Assembly: GCF_047124445.1 (NCBI RefSeq)
Contig: NZ_CP138921.1
Location: forward strand, 620,001 to 684,000
Reading direction: 5' to 3'
Source: Shimia sp047124445
GTDB lineage: Bacteria > Pseudomonadota > Alphaproteobacteria > Rhodobacterales > Rhodobacteraceae
DNA length: 64,000 nucleotides
Every line of letters starts with the position of its first letter. Within the stretch, counting starts at the first letter, position 1. The notes beneath the pieces are model-generated. The model worked only from the letters and a program-made list of their open reading frames with translations. It was not told the origin of the DNA and did no database searches. This document shows, piece by piece, positions 16,823-25,346 of the stretch. The position numbers and the translations under genes were made by a program.

Positions 16823-19189
16823 ATGACCAAACAATCGAGGGCTTTGGCGGTCGCCAAAGACGGGGGAGAGGTGCAGAATCGGCGCCTCTTAATGGCGTTT
16901 TTCTTCACAATTTTTGCGGTCTTGGTGGCGTTGCCGACACTTGGTCTCGCACAGACGTATAACTTCAGCTCCATTCGGGTTGAGGGCAATCAGCGGATCG
17001 AATCTGCGGCCGTGGCCAACTACGCGGCCATTCCGCGGGGCACGACTGTGACCGCTGGCCAGGTAAACGCAGCCTATCAGCGTGTGCTGGGCAGTGGCGT
17101 GTTTGAGGAAGTTGAACTTGTGCCAAGCGGCAGCACGCTGGTGATCAAGGTCAAAGAATACCCGACCATCAACCGCATCAGCTTTGAAGGCAACAAGCGT
17201 CTGAAAGACGAGGCGTTGGAGCAACTGGTTGAATCGCAGTCCCGTCGCGTTCTGAACCCAACCGTGGCCGAACGCGATGCGGCGCGGATCACACAAGCCT
17301 ATTCCGAGCAAGGCCGTCTGGCCGCGCGCGTGAACACCCGTATCATCCGCCGTAGCGACAACCGTGCGGATCTGATTTTTGAAGTGTTCGAAGGTGGCGT
17401 GGTCGAGATCGAGCGCATTGGCTTTGTTGGCAACCGCAACTTCAGCGACAACCGTTTGCGCCGGGTTCTGGCCACAAAGCAGGCCGGTATCCTGCGGGCA
17501 TTCTTCAAGCAAGACACCTTTGTGAATGACCGCATCGAGTTCGACAAACAGGTGCTGCGTGATTTCTACCTGTCCCGTGGCTATGTCGATTTCCGGACAC
17601 TGAGCGTGAATGCCGAGCTGTCGCGTGAGCGGGATGGCTACTTCCTGACTTTTAACATCGAAGAAGGGCAGCAGTTCAAATTTGGCAATATCACCGCGAC
17701 CAGTGAAATTGATGGCGTCAATGCACAAGAGTATCTGGACACGCTGCGTTTGAAGCCTGGCGTGGTGTACTCGCCGACCTTGGTGGAGAATTCGATTTCC
17801 CGGATGGAGCGCTTTGGTCTGAAACAGGGTCAGGACTTCTTGCGGGTGGACCCGCGCATTTCGCGCAACGACCGCGATTTGACGCTGGATGTGGAATTTG
17901 TTCTGACCAAAGGTCCAAAGATCTTTGTCGAACGCATCGATATCGAAGGCAACACAACCACTCTGGACAAGGTGATCCGGAACCAGTTCCGGATTGCGGA
18001 AGGGGACCCGTTCAATCCGCGTGAAATCCGCGAAAGTGCAGAGCGCATCCGTGCGCTTGGCTTCTTTACCGTGGCGGATGTGAATGCCCGTGAGGGTAGC
18101 ACGCCAAGTCAGGTGATTGTGGATGTCGACGTGGAAGAGCAGCCAACTGGCTCTTTGGCCTTGGGTGGTACCTATTCGACCAATGACGGGCTTGGGCTTG
18201 TTGTGCGGTTCAACGAAGCCAACTTCCTGGGCCGCGGCCAGAGCTTTGGTCTGTCTTTCTCGACCTCATCGGACATCAAGGACTACAGCCTGTCGTTTGC
18301 TGAACCCGCCTTCCTAGGCCGTAACCTGACTGCAGGTTTTGGGTTCTTCTACAAAGAGTTCGAACCCGGTGAGGCCCGCTTTACCAACACTGTAGGTGAG
18401 TTCTCACCCTATCTTGGCTTTGAGATGGGAGAATTCTCCAACATGCAGCTGCGGTACAAGCTGGAGCGCTCCGGTCTTGAGGTGTCTGCTGACAATGCGA
18501 TCCCAGGGTCCATCATCGACACCGAAGCGTCTCGTGGTGAAATTTGGAAGAGCTCGCTGGGGTATACTTACCGATATGACACCCGGAAGCGTGGGTTGGA
18601 CCCGACGCGTGGATATCTGCTTGAGTTTGGTCAGGACTTCGGTGGCCTGGGAGGCGACTACACTTTTGTCTCGACAACAGCACGTGCAGTGGCAGAGGCC
18701 AAAGTCTGGCATGAAGAGGTGACCCTGCGTGCGACGTTGCAAGGTGGCGCATTGTATTCCCCCGACAGCGATAGTCGGATTGATGATCGTTATATTGTGA
18801 CTAACCGCAATATTCGGGGTTTTGAGCCTTACGGTGTTGGTCCACGGGAGCGTGGCATTGATGCCAATGGCAACGAGTTTGATGATGCGCTTGGCGGCAA
18901 ATACTATGCGTCCGCGCGGTTTGAGGCGGAGTTCCCGCTGGGCCTGCCGGAAGAGCTCGGCATCACCGGTGGTCTGTTCTATGACGTTGGCTCGCTTTGG
19001 GGCCTGGACAATACCAGCGGCCTTGGCACCATCTACTATGAAGACTTCTCCCTGCGTCATGTGATTGGGGCGTCGATTTTCTGGACCACGCCAATTGGTC
19101 CGCTGCGCTTTAACTTTACCAAAGCGTTGCAGAAAGAAGAGTTCGACCGCGATCAGAGCTTTGACTTCACCATCAGTGCGCAGTTCTGA
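16823..19189 (+). CDS. bamA: Outer membrane protein assembly factor BamA
   Basis: Central Omp85 insertase of the BAM complex that folds beta-barrel proteins into the outer membrane. 788 aa from the ATG at 16823 (GGAG 7 nt upstream). The signal peptide ends near LGLAQ. Five POTRA modules follow (about 45-430), recognisable by repeats such as VKEYPTINRISFEGNKRL and IFVERIDIEGNTTT. The 16-strand barrel contains the RGFEPYGVGPRERG lid motif and ends with the phenylalanine-terminated FTISAQF signal. The neighbouring skp-like gene supplies its chaperone. Confidence 0.97.
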   Translation: MTKQSRALAVAKDGGEVQNRRLLMAFFFTIFAVLVALPTLGLAQTYNFSSIRVEGNQRIESAAVANYAAIPRGTTVTAGQVNAAYQRVLGSGVFEEVELVPSGSTLVIKVKEYPTINRISFEGNKRLKDEALEQLVESQSRRVLNPTVAERDAARITQAYSEQGRLAARVNTRIIRRSDNRADLIFEVFEGGVVEIERIGFVGNRNFSDNRLRRVLATKQAGILRAFFKQDTFVNDRIEFDKQVLRDFYLSRGYVDFRTLSVNAELSRERDGYFLTFNIEEGQQFKFGNITATSEIDGVNAQEYLDTLRLKPGVVYSPTLVENSISRMERFGLKQGQDFLRVDPRISRNDRDLTLDVEFVLTKGPKIFVERIDIEGNTTTLDKVIRNQFRIAEGDPFNPREIRESAERIRALGFFTVADVNAREGSTPSQVIVDVDVEEQPTGSLALGGTYSTNDGLGLVVRFNEANFLGRGQSFGLSFSTSSDIKDYSLSFAEPAFLGRNLTAGFGFFYKEFEPGEARFTNTVGEFSPYLGFEMGEFSNMQLRYKLERSGLEVSADNAIPGSIIDTEASRGEIWKSSLGYTYRYDTRKRGLDPTRGYLLEFGQDFGGLGGDYTFVSTTARAVAEAKVWHEEVTLRATLQGGALYSPDSDSRIDDRYIVTNRNIRGFEPYGVGPRERGIDANGNEFDDALGGKYYASARFEAEFPLGLPEELGITGGLFYDVGSLWGLDNTSGLGTIYYEDFSLRHVIGASIFWTTPIGPLRFNFTKALQKEEFDRDQSFDFTISAQF

Positions 19190-19195
19190 TCTGAT

Positions 19196-19762
19196 ATGCT
19201 GCGGACCACACTTCGCATAACACTTCTGGCCGGGGCGCTATTGAGCGCCCCGTTTGCCTTTGCCCAGGAACGGGTGTTGCCGCAGTCTCCCGTTCTGACG
19301 GTGGACAGCGACATGATGTTCAGCCAGTCGCAGTTTGGTGTGCGCGTGGCGCATGAACTGGCGGCGGAGGAATCTGTGCTGTTGGCTGAAAACCGCCGCA
19401 TTCAGGCGGAGCTGACCGCAGAAGAAAAGGCGCTTACCGATAAGCGTGGCGAGATGGATGCGGATGCGTTTCGTGCGATTGCAGCAGCGTTTGATGCGCG
19501 GGTGGTGCAAATTCGCAAGGAGCAGGATGCCAAGGCCGCCAACCTTGAGCAGCGCAGGCAGCGGGAGCAAGAGGCGTTTATCCGTGTTGCCAGCCCGATT
19601 TTGACGACGCTGATGCGTGATGCTGGCGCCAGTGTAATCCTGGAGCGGCGCGACGTTCTGCTTGGCGATCCGGCGGTGGATATCACGTCTTTTGCCATTG
19701 AAAGACTGAATGCGACCCAGGGCGCGGGACGTCCCAAAGATGCAGTGCCGGAAGACGAGTAA
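19196..19762 (+). CDS. OmpH/Skp-family periplasmic chaperone
   Basis: 188 aa with a signal peptide ending AFAQ (residues 1-22). A charged coiled-coil arm (about 60-125, LLAENRRIQAELTAEEKALT and on) and a short hydrophobic core follow, the OmpH/Skp plan. It is expected to hold unfolded outer-membrane proteins for the BAM complex; it starts 6 nt after bamA. The acidic tail PKDAVPEDE is unusual compared with the basic enterobacterial protein but common in alphaproteobacteria as far as I know. Confidence 0.88.
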   Translation: MLRTTLRITLLAGALLSAPFAFAQERVLPQSPVLTVDSDMMFSQSQFGVRVAHELAAEESVLLAENRRIQAELTAEEKALTDKRGEMDADAFRAIAAAFDARVVQIRKEQDAKAANLEQRRQREQEAFIRVASPILTTLMRDAGASVILERRDVLLGDPAVDITSFAIERLNATQGAGRPKDAVPEDE

Positions 19763-19885
19763 CCTCGTACAAAGGCGGGCTTTTACCTGAAATCCTAAGC
19801 CATTGCCTGTGGGCGAGTGCTTGCTCCTTGGGGCGCAGGTTGTTAGGGCTATGGTCAAAGTCTTAGGCCGCATGAGGAGCAAAAA

Positions 19886-20350
19886 ATGTCCGAAGATCTC
19901 AAAAGCGCAGATATCGAACTGATCCAACGGCTCATTCCGCATCGCTATCCCTTCCTGCTGGTCGACAAAGTGGTGGACATTGACGGCTATCAATCGGCCA
20001 AAGGCATCAAGATGGTCACCATGAACGAGCCGCATTTTCAGGGGCACTTCCCGAAAAAGCCGATCATGCCCGGCGTGACCATTGTAGAAGCCATGGCGCA
20101 GACCTCTGCCATCATGGTGGGCGTGGCGCTGGATTTGGCGGACAAAGACCTGCTGGTTTACTTCATGGGCATCGACAAATGTAAGTTCCGCCGCATGGTG
20201 GTGCCTGGCGATGTGCTCGAAATGAAAGTTGAGACCACGCGCGGGAAGCCCGGTGGCAAAGTCTGGAAATTTGCCGGCACTGCGACGGTTGACGGTGAGG
20301 TGGCTTGTGAAGTTGAATTCACCGCAATGATGGACCTGCCTAAGGAGTAA
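19886..20350 (+). CDS. fabZ: 3-hydroxyacyl-ACP dehydratase FabZ
   Basis: Dehydrates beta-hydroxyacyl-ACP in fatty acid elongation, competing with LpxA for hydroxymyristoyl-ACP. 154 aa hot-dog fold. Catalytic H54 and E68 lie in GHFPKKPIMPG and VTIVEAMAQ; the N-terminal IQRLIPHRYPFLLVDK signature is complete. The ATG at 19886 follows GAGGAGC. A 123-nt gap after the OmpH gene may hold an internal promoter. It ends 5 nt before lpxA. Confidence 0.97.
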   Translation: MSEDLKSADIELIQRLIPHRYPFLLVDKVVDIDGYQSAKGIKMVTMNEPHFQGHFPKKPIMPGVTIVEAMAQTSAIMVGVALDLADKDLLVYFMGIDKCKFRRMVVPGDVLEMKVETTRGKPGGKVWKFAGTATVDGEVACEVEFTAMMDLPKE

Positions 20351-20355
20351 GGCTG

Positions 20356-21153
20356 ATGGCAGTTTCTGCACAGGCAGAGGTGCATGCCTCAGCGGTGATT
20401 GAAGACGGTGCGGTAGTCTCAGACGGCTGCATCGTTGGCCCGTTTTGTGTGGTGGGACCTCAGGTCGTGCTACACAAAGGCGTGGAGCTGAAATCCCACG
20501 TGGTGGTTACCGGCGACACCGAGATTGGCGCGGACACGGTTGTGTTCAGCTTTGCCGTGATTGGTGAGGTGCCGCAGGATCTGAAGTTTGGCGGCGAGAA
20601 GACCAAGCTAATCATCGGCGCGCGCAACCGCATTCGTGAGCACGTGACCATGAACAGCGGCACCGAAGGCGGTGGCGGTGTCACCCGTGTCGGTGACGAC
20701 GGTTTGTTTATGGCTGGCTGTCACATCGCGCATGATGCGCAGATTGGCAACAACGTGATTGTGGTGAACTCTGCCGCTGTGGCGGGGCACTGTGTCATTG
20801 AGGATGATGTGATCATCGGCGGGCTGTGCGGCATTCACCAATGGGTGCGCATCGGCCGGGGCGCCATCATTGGCGCGGTCAGTATGGTGACCAATGACGT
20901 GATCCCTTATGGTTTGGTGCAAGGGCCGCGCGGCGAGTTGGACGGGTTGAACCTTGTAGGCCTCAAGCGTCGTGGTGTGGCACGTTCGGACATCACAGCT
21001 TTGCGGGCCGCGTTTCAGATGCTGGCTCAGGGCGAAGGCGCGTTTCAGGCGCGTGCCAAGCGATTGGGTGAGGAAACCGACAGCGACTACGTGCAAGAGA
21101 TTGTGGCCTTTATCATGGGCGACACGGACCGTTCCTTCCTGACACCGAGGTAA
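20356..21153 (+). CDS. lpxA: UDP-N-acetylglucosamine O-acyltransferase
   Basis: First step of lipid A synthesis: 3-O-acylation of UDP-GlcNAc from hydroxyacyl-ACP. 265 aa. An N-terminal left-handed beta-helix of hexapeptide repeats (for example VEDGAVVSDGCIVGPFCVVG-like turns), the catalytic histidine in AGCHIAHDAQIGN, GGLCGIHQWVRIGRGA, and a C-terminal helical domain with RSDITALRAAFQ. Tightly spaced between fabZ and lpxI. Confidence 0.96.
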   Translation: MAVSAQAEVHASAVIEDGAVVSDGCIVGPFCVVGPQVVLHKGVELKSHVVVTGDTEIGADTVVFSFAVIGEVPQDLKFGGEKTKLIIGARNRIREHVTMNSGTEGGGGVTRVGDDGLFMAGCHIAHDAQIGNNVIVVNSAAVAGHCVIEDDVIIGGLCGIHQWVRIGRGAIIGAVSMVTNDVIPYGLVQGPRGELDGLNLVGLKRRGVARSDITALRAAFQMLAQGEGAFQARAKRLGEETDSDYVQEIVAFIMGDTDRSFLTPR

Positions 21154-21157
21154 TGAG

Positions 21158-21958
21158 ATGAGCCGACTGGCGATTTTGTGCGGCGGCGGCAGTTTGCCAG
21201 TGGCGCTGGCTGCGGCGCACCCGGATGCGATGTGTGTTGTGTTTGAAGGTGTGGCGCATGACATGCCGTGCGAGGTTCACTCGCATCGGTTTGAGAAAAT
21301 GGGTGGCTTGTTTGAGGCCTTGAAAGCCGGTGGTGTGACACGCTTGGTGATGGCAGGCGGTTTGGGCCGTCCGGCGCTGGACCCGGCTGAGTTTGACGCC
21401 GGGATGATGGTGATTGCGCCGCGCTTGCTGCCCGCGCTGCAAGGCGGCGACGATGCGATCCTGCGATTGATCATAGCAGTGTTTGAGGAGCAGGGCTTTG
21501 ACGTTGTAGGCGCGCATGAGCTGCTTGAGGGGCTGACGGCGGAGGAAGGTCTGCTGGCTGGGCCGGAGCCGTCTGAGCAAGCTTTGCAAGATGCCAGTCG
21601 CGCTGCGGACATTTTGCTGGCGCTGTCGCCGTTGGATGTGGGGCAGGGCGCGGTTGTGGCGGCAGGACTTGCGTTGGGTATTGAGACTCTGCAAGGCACT
21701 GACGCAATGCTCCGGTTTGTTGCGGAGACCCCGGAGCATTTGCGGCGTGGCAAAGGCGTGTTTCTTAAGGCGCCCAAGCGGGGGCAGGACTTGCGTGTTG
21801 ATATGCCCGCGATTGGGCCGGACACTGTGCGGGCCGCGGCCAAAGCGTGCGTGGAAGGTATTGTGGTCTCTGCTGGACGTGTGGTTGTGCTGGATCGGCC
21901 AAAGACTTTGGCTGCGCTGGAAGAGACTGGGCTGTTCCTACTATCACGGGTGATCTGA
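21158..21958 (+). CDS. lpxI: UDP-2,3-diacylglucosamine diphosphatase LpxI
   Basis: Hydrolyses UDP-2,3-diacylglucosamine to lipid X in bacteria that lack LpxH. 266 aa, DUF1009-type. The N-terminal half starts LAILCGGGSLPVALA. The C-terminal catalytic half has GTDAMLRF, the KGVFLKAPKRGQDLRVDMPAIG signature and the IVVSAGRVVVLD strand. It sits between lpxA and lpxB and shares one base with the lpxB start (TGATG), so assignment by both sequence and context is strong. Confidence 0.94.
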   Translation: MSRLAILCGGGSLPVALAAAHPDAMCVVFEGVAHDMPCEVHSHRFEKMGGLFEALKAGGVTRLVMAGGLGRPALDPAEFDAGMMVIAPRLLPALQGGDDAILRLIIAVFEEQGFDVVGAHELLEGLTAEEGLLAGPEPSEQALQDASRAADILLALSPLDVGQGAVVAAGLALGIETLQGTDAMLRFVAETPEHLRRGKGVFLKAPKRGQDLRVDMPAIGPDTVRAAAKACVEGIVVSAGRVVVLDRPKTLAALEETGLFLLSRVI

Positions 21959-23115
21959 TGAAGGTGTTTCTGGTCGCAGGCGAGTTGTCGGGCGACCGAC
22001 TTGGCGGGGCGCTCATGGAAGGGCTGCGCCAATTGGTGCCGGATGTGGAGTTTGCCGGGGTTGGCGGTCCGTTGATGGCCGCGCAGGGACTTGAGAGCCT
22101 GTTTCCCATGGATGAGTTGAGCGTGATGGGTATTGCCGAGGTGCTGCCCAAATACCGACACTTGGTGAAACGCATGCATCAAACGGCGGAGGCTGCGCTG
22201 GACTGGCAGCCGGATGTGATGGTGACCATCGATAGCCCGGATTTCTGCCTGCGCGTGGCGCGGGAAGTGAAGGCCCAGAGCGACCTGCGCTGCGTACACT
22301 ATGTGGCGCCGTCAGTTTGGGCTTGGCGACCCAAGCGGGCGGAGAAAATGGCCAAACATGTGGATCAGGTGCTGGCGCTACTGCCGTTTGAGCCGCCTTA
22401 CATGGAGGCCGTTGGCCTGAGGTGCGATTTTGTTGGGCACCCGGTGGTGACGGAGCCTGTGGCCAGTGAGACCGAGGTTGCGGCGTTTCGCGAAAAACAT
22501 GGCATTGGCGATGCGCCGTTGTTGCTGGCTCTGCCGGGTTCGCGGCGCGGAGAGGTTGGCCGATTAACCCCGACTTTCGGGGAAGTGGTTGCGCGGTTGC
22601 TGCGTCAGAAGCCCGACCTGAAGGTGGTTGTACCAGCGGCCGCCCCAGTGGCGGATCTTGTGAAAGAGCTGGTCGCAGATTGGAAAGTCGCGCCTATTGT
22701 GCTGGATCCCAATGAGATGGACCGCGAAACAGCGCAGGCAGAAAAGCGAGCGGCGTTTAAGGCAGCTGATGTTGCTTTGGCGGCGTCTGGCACGGTGTCG
22801 CTTGAGTTGGCGGCCAGCGACACGCCGATGGTCATTGGCTATGACATGAACTGGATCAGTTGGCAGATCATGAGCCGCATGGCGCTGATTGATACGGTGA
22901 CGCTGGCCAATCTTGTGGCGGAAAGCCGGACGGTGCCGGAGTTTTTAGGGCCGGCGTTTCAAGCCGAAGAGATTGCACCTGCCATTCTGCGGGTTTTGGA
23001 AGATGCGACGGAGCAGCGTGAGGCGATGTCGCTGACAATGGAGCGACTGGGGCAGGGGCAGGAGTTCCCGGGACTGCGCGCGGCGCGGGCTGTGCTGGAC
23101 GGGTTAAAAAAATGA
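21958..23115 (+). CDS. lpxB: Lipid A disaccharide synthase
   Basis: GT19 glycosyltransferase joining UDP-diacylglucosamine and lipid X. 385 aa from the ATG at 21958 (MKVFLVAGELSGDRLGG), which overlaps the lpxI stop by one base. Motifs include DSPDFCLRVAREVK, HYVAPSVWAWRPKRA, LPGSRRGEV and the nucleotide-sugar region ASGTVSLELA. The downstream frame overlaps by ATGA. Confidence 0.96.
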   Translation: MKVFLVAGELSGDRLGGALMEGLRQLVPDVEFAGVGGPLMAAQGLESLFPMDELSVMGIAEVLPKYRHLVKRMHQTAEAALDWQPDVMVTIDSPDFCLRVAREVKAQSDLRCVHYVAPSVWAWRPKRAEKMAKHVDQVLALLPFEPPYMEAVGLRCDFVGHPVVTEPVASETEVAAFREKHGIGDAPLLLALPGSRRGEVGRLTPTFGEVVARLLRQKPDLKVVVPAAAPVADLVKELVADWKVAPIVLDPNEMDRETAQAEKRAAFKAADVALAASGTVSLELAASDTPMVIGYDMNWISWQIMSRMALIDTVTLANLVAESRTVPEFLGPAFQAEEIAPAILRVLEDATEQREAMSLTMERLGQGQEFPGLRAARAVLDGLKK

Positions 23116-23690
23116 TAGATGAGCTAGGCATTGCGCTGTCAGCAGTGACAGCGCATTTGGCCACCAATCTAGACAACCTGGCGATCATGGTTGGCTTGAT
23201 CCTGACCGTGGGACAACTGCGCACGCTCAGTGGCTATCTGATCGCGCAGGGTATTATGCTGGCTGCAGCGGTGTTTGTGTCTGCTGGGCTCGAAACCGGT
23301 TTGCCGCATCAGGTCGGCTACCTTGGGTTTATTCCTATTGGGTTGGGTGTCTATGCGTTGGTCGCGCGGTTCATGGGCAAAGAGAGTTCGGCTGCAGAGC
23401 AGGTGACCAAGTCGCATGTGCTGGCGATTATCGCGCTGTTTTTGAGCGTGTCTTTTGACAGCTTTGCGGTTTTTACGCCGTTGCTGGCAGATTCCGGGCC
23501 GAGCTACACGCTGCCGATCCTACTTGGCGCAGGGGCTTCTGCGGTTGGGTTGGCCTTTGGGGGCGCGGCATTGGCTGCAATGGCGCCAGCCAAGGTATCC
23601 CGGATCGAACGGCTGGAATGGCTGGCGCCCTATGTGATGATCGCGATTGGGCTTTATGTGCTGATCAACACTGGCACCGACATCACGTGA
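23112..23690 (+). CDS. CadD-like membrane transporter
   Basis: 192 aa with about six hydrophobic helices and little else. NLDNLAIMVGLILTV in the first helix and YLGFIPIGLGVYALV in the third resemble CadD-family cadmium-resistance/LysE-like exporters, where the paired acidic residue after ASN-type motifs lies in the first helix. A second acidic site occurs in SVSFDSFAVFTPLLAD. The ATGA overlap with lpxB makes it part of the lipid A operon, an odd partnership. Substrate unknown. Confidence 0.6.
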   Translation: MIDELGIALSAVTAHLATNLDNLAIMVGLILTVGQLRTLSGYLIAQGIMLAAAVFVSAGLETGLPHQVGYLGFIPIGLGVYALVARFMGKESSAAEQVTKSHVLAIIALFLSVSFDSFAVFTPLLADSGPSYTLPILLGAGASAVGLAFGGAALAAMAPAKVSRIERLEWLAPYVMIAIGLYVLINTGTDIT

Positions 23691-23702
23691 TCGCGGCGCG
23701 GA

Positions 23703-24848
23703 TTAATACCCGCGCCAGATCCAGCCGCCGCCGTAGATGCGGGAGCTGTCGTTGTCGTAAAACACGCAGGCCTGTCCTGGAGACACACCCTCTTCAGGGG
23801 TGAGCAGTTCCACCTCGGCCGTATCAGGCCCGGTGGGGCGAACAATGGCTTCGCGTGGCGGACGGGTTGACCGCACTTTCACCGCCATGTGCCATTCCTC
23901 ACGGCTTTCAAATGGCACGTCGCCCAACCAGTTGATCTCGCGCACCGGCACGATGCGGGTCGACAGCATTTCCTTGGGACCAACGATGACCTGCTTTTTG
24001 TCCACGTCGAGTTTGACCACGTAAAGCGGCGTGCTTAGACCGCCGATACCGAGACCACGGCGTTGGCCAATGGTGTAGTGGATCACGCCGTTGTGGCTTC
24101 CAAGCACATTGCCGTCCGGGTCGACAATGTCGCCCGGCTCCGCCGCGCCGGGGCGTAGTTTTTCGATCACGCTGGCGTAGTCGCCGTTGGGCACAAAGCA
24201 GATGTCCTGACTGTCGGGTTTGTCCGCCACGGCAAGGCCGTACTCGGCGGCTAAGGCGCGGGTGGCGTCTTTGTTCGGCAGGTGGCCTAGAGGGAACCGC
24301 AGATAGTCGAGTTGCTCGGGTGTGGTGGAAAACAGGAAGTAGCTTTGATCGCGACGGGCATCTGCAGCCGAGTGCAGTTCTGCGCCGTTGTCACCCATTT
24401 TGCGCTGGATGTAATGGCCGGTGGCCATGCAGTCCGCATCCAGGTCCTTGGCCGTCTCCAAAAGGTCTTTGAACTTTACCCGCTCGTTGCACCGGATGCA
24501 GGGCACCGGGGTGGCGCCGCCCAGATAGCTGTCGGCAAATTCGTCAATCACCGCATCCTGGAAGATGTTTTCATAATCCAGCACGTAATGCGGGAAGCCT
24601 TTTTCCTCGGCCACGCGGCGGGCGTCGTGGATATCGATCCCAGCACAGCAGGCACCTTTCTTGGCCAGAGCCGCGCCATGGTCATAAAGCTGCAGGGTTA
24701 CGCCGACCACATCGTAGCCTTCATCCGCCAGTTGGGCGGCGACCACGGAACTGTCGACGCCGCCGGACATGGCGACGACCACACGGGTCTCAGACGGTGG
24801 CTTGGCAAAACCGAGCGAATTAAGGGGCGTGTCGCCATCAAGCGGCAT
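23703..24848 (-). CDS. mnmA: tRNA-specific 2-thiouridylase MnmA
   Basis: ATP-dependent sulfur insertion at U34 of Lys, Glu and Gln tRNAs. 381 aa. The PP-loop is MSGGVDSSVVA (27-37). The catalytic cysteines are in PVPCIRCNERVKF (C120) and in DICFVPNGDY; GHYIQRK and the IGQRRGLGIGG beta-barrel motif follow. It converges on the CadD-like gene with a 12-nt gap and is divergent from the sciP-like gene. Confidence 0.95.
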   Translation of the reverse strand: MPLDGDTPLNSLGFAKPPSETRVVVAMSGGVDSSVVAAQLADEGYDVVGVTLQLYDHGAALAKKGACCAGIDIHDARRVAEEKGFPHYVLDYENIFQDAVIDEFADSYLGGATPVPCIRCNERVKFKDLLETAKDLDADCMATGHYIQRKMGDNGAELHSAADARRDQSYFLFSTTPEQLDYLRFPLGHLPNKDATRALAAEYGLAVADKPDSQDICFVPNGDYASVIEKLRPGAAEPGDIVDPDGNVLGSHNGVIHYTIGQRRGLGIGGLSTPLYVVKLDVDKKQVIVGPKEMLSTRIVPVREINWLGDVPFESREEWHMAVKVRSTRPPREAIVRPTGPDTAEVELLTPEEGVSPGQACVFYDNDSSRIYGGGWIWRGY

Positions 24849-24971
24849 GGTGAGTCTCTCCGGGTCAGAAGTCCACGAGAATATAGGAAAATCTTAGATA
24901 CTCTCAAGAGGCGCTTTAGGGCCTCGTTAAGTCCCTTAGGCGAATATTTCCTCACCAAGAGGATGAGCGAG

Positions 24972-25244
24972 ATGTTTCTGAAAAAAGTGGAAGGCCCAAG
25001 ATGCGTGACTCTGTCTGATGGACAGGTGATGACGCGTGCCGACTTGCCCCCAGCCAAGACCAAGCGATGGGTGGCATCCCGCAAAGCGGCCGTGGTGCGC
25101 GGCGTGGCTTATGGCCTGATTACCAAGCGGGAAGCCCTTGAAATGTATAGCCTAAGTGAAGATGAGTTTAATGAATGGGTGACCGCCGTGTCGACCCATG
25201 GCACCGAGGCGCTCAAAGCGACAGCCGTTCAAAAATATCGCTAA
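24972..25244 (+). CDS. sciP: SciP-like CtrA-pathway regulator (DUF1153)
   Basis: 90-aa winged-helix-like protein of the DUF1153 family, whose Caulobacter member SciP represses CtrA-activated genes by contacting CtrA and DNA. It shows the family core GPRCVTLSDGQVMTRADLPP, the TKRWVASRKAAVV helix, GLITKREALEMYSLSEDEF and a terminal basic tail. I chose the ATG at 24972 because AAGAGG lies 9 nt upstream; ATG 24963 overlaps that site. The open frame extends much further upstream, antisense to mnmA, but that part is not plausible. ctrA follows 102 nt downstream. Confidence 0.88.
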   Translation: MFLKKVEGPRCVTLSDGQVMTRADLPPAKTKRWVASRKAAVVRGVAYGLITKREALEMYSLSEDEFNEWVTAVSTHGTEALKATAVQKYR

Positions 25245-25276
25245 TTGTGGCAATCTCTGTTAACCTTCCTAAATCG

Positions 25277-25292
25277 GTAACCAGTCGTTAAC
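25277..25292 (+). promoter_or_regulatory. Near-consensus CtrA box upstream of ctrA
   Basis: GTAA-CCAGTCG-TTAAC, one mismatch from TTAA-N7-TTAAC, centred about 60 nt before the ctrA start. It overlaps the palindrome listed next. It fits the known habit of CtrA to regulate its own gene; binding is inferred. Confidence 0.55.
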
Positions 25293-25312
25293 CTTTAATC
25301 GTTAAGGTTAAC
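25287..25312. promoter_or_regulatory. 26-bp palindrome upstream of ctrA
   Basis: GTTAACCTT, eight-base spacer, AAGGTTAAC: a perfect 9-bp inverted repeat ending 34 nt before the ctrA ATG. It contains four overlapping TTAA half-sites. Likely an operator for CtrA, the SciP-like protein or another dimeric regulator. Confidence 0.6.
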
Positions 25313-25346
25313 GACAGTAACCCTCCAATGTAAGGAAGCCGAACCA

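Noticed and set aside
24312..24962. N-terminal extension of the SciP-like frame
   Set aside because: It is antisense to mnmA; the DUF1153 family is about 90 aa and a proper ribosome site precedes the internal ATG.
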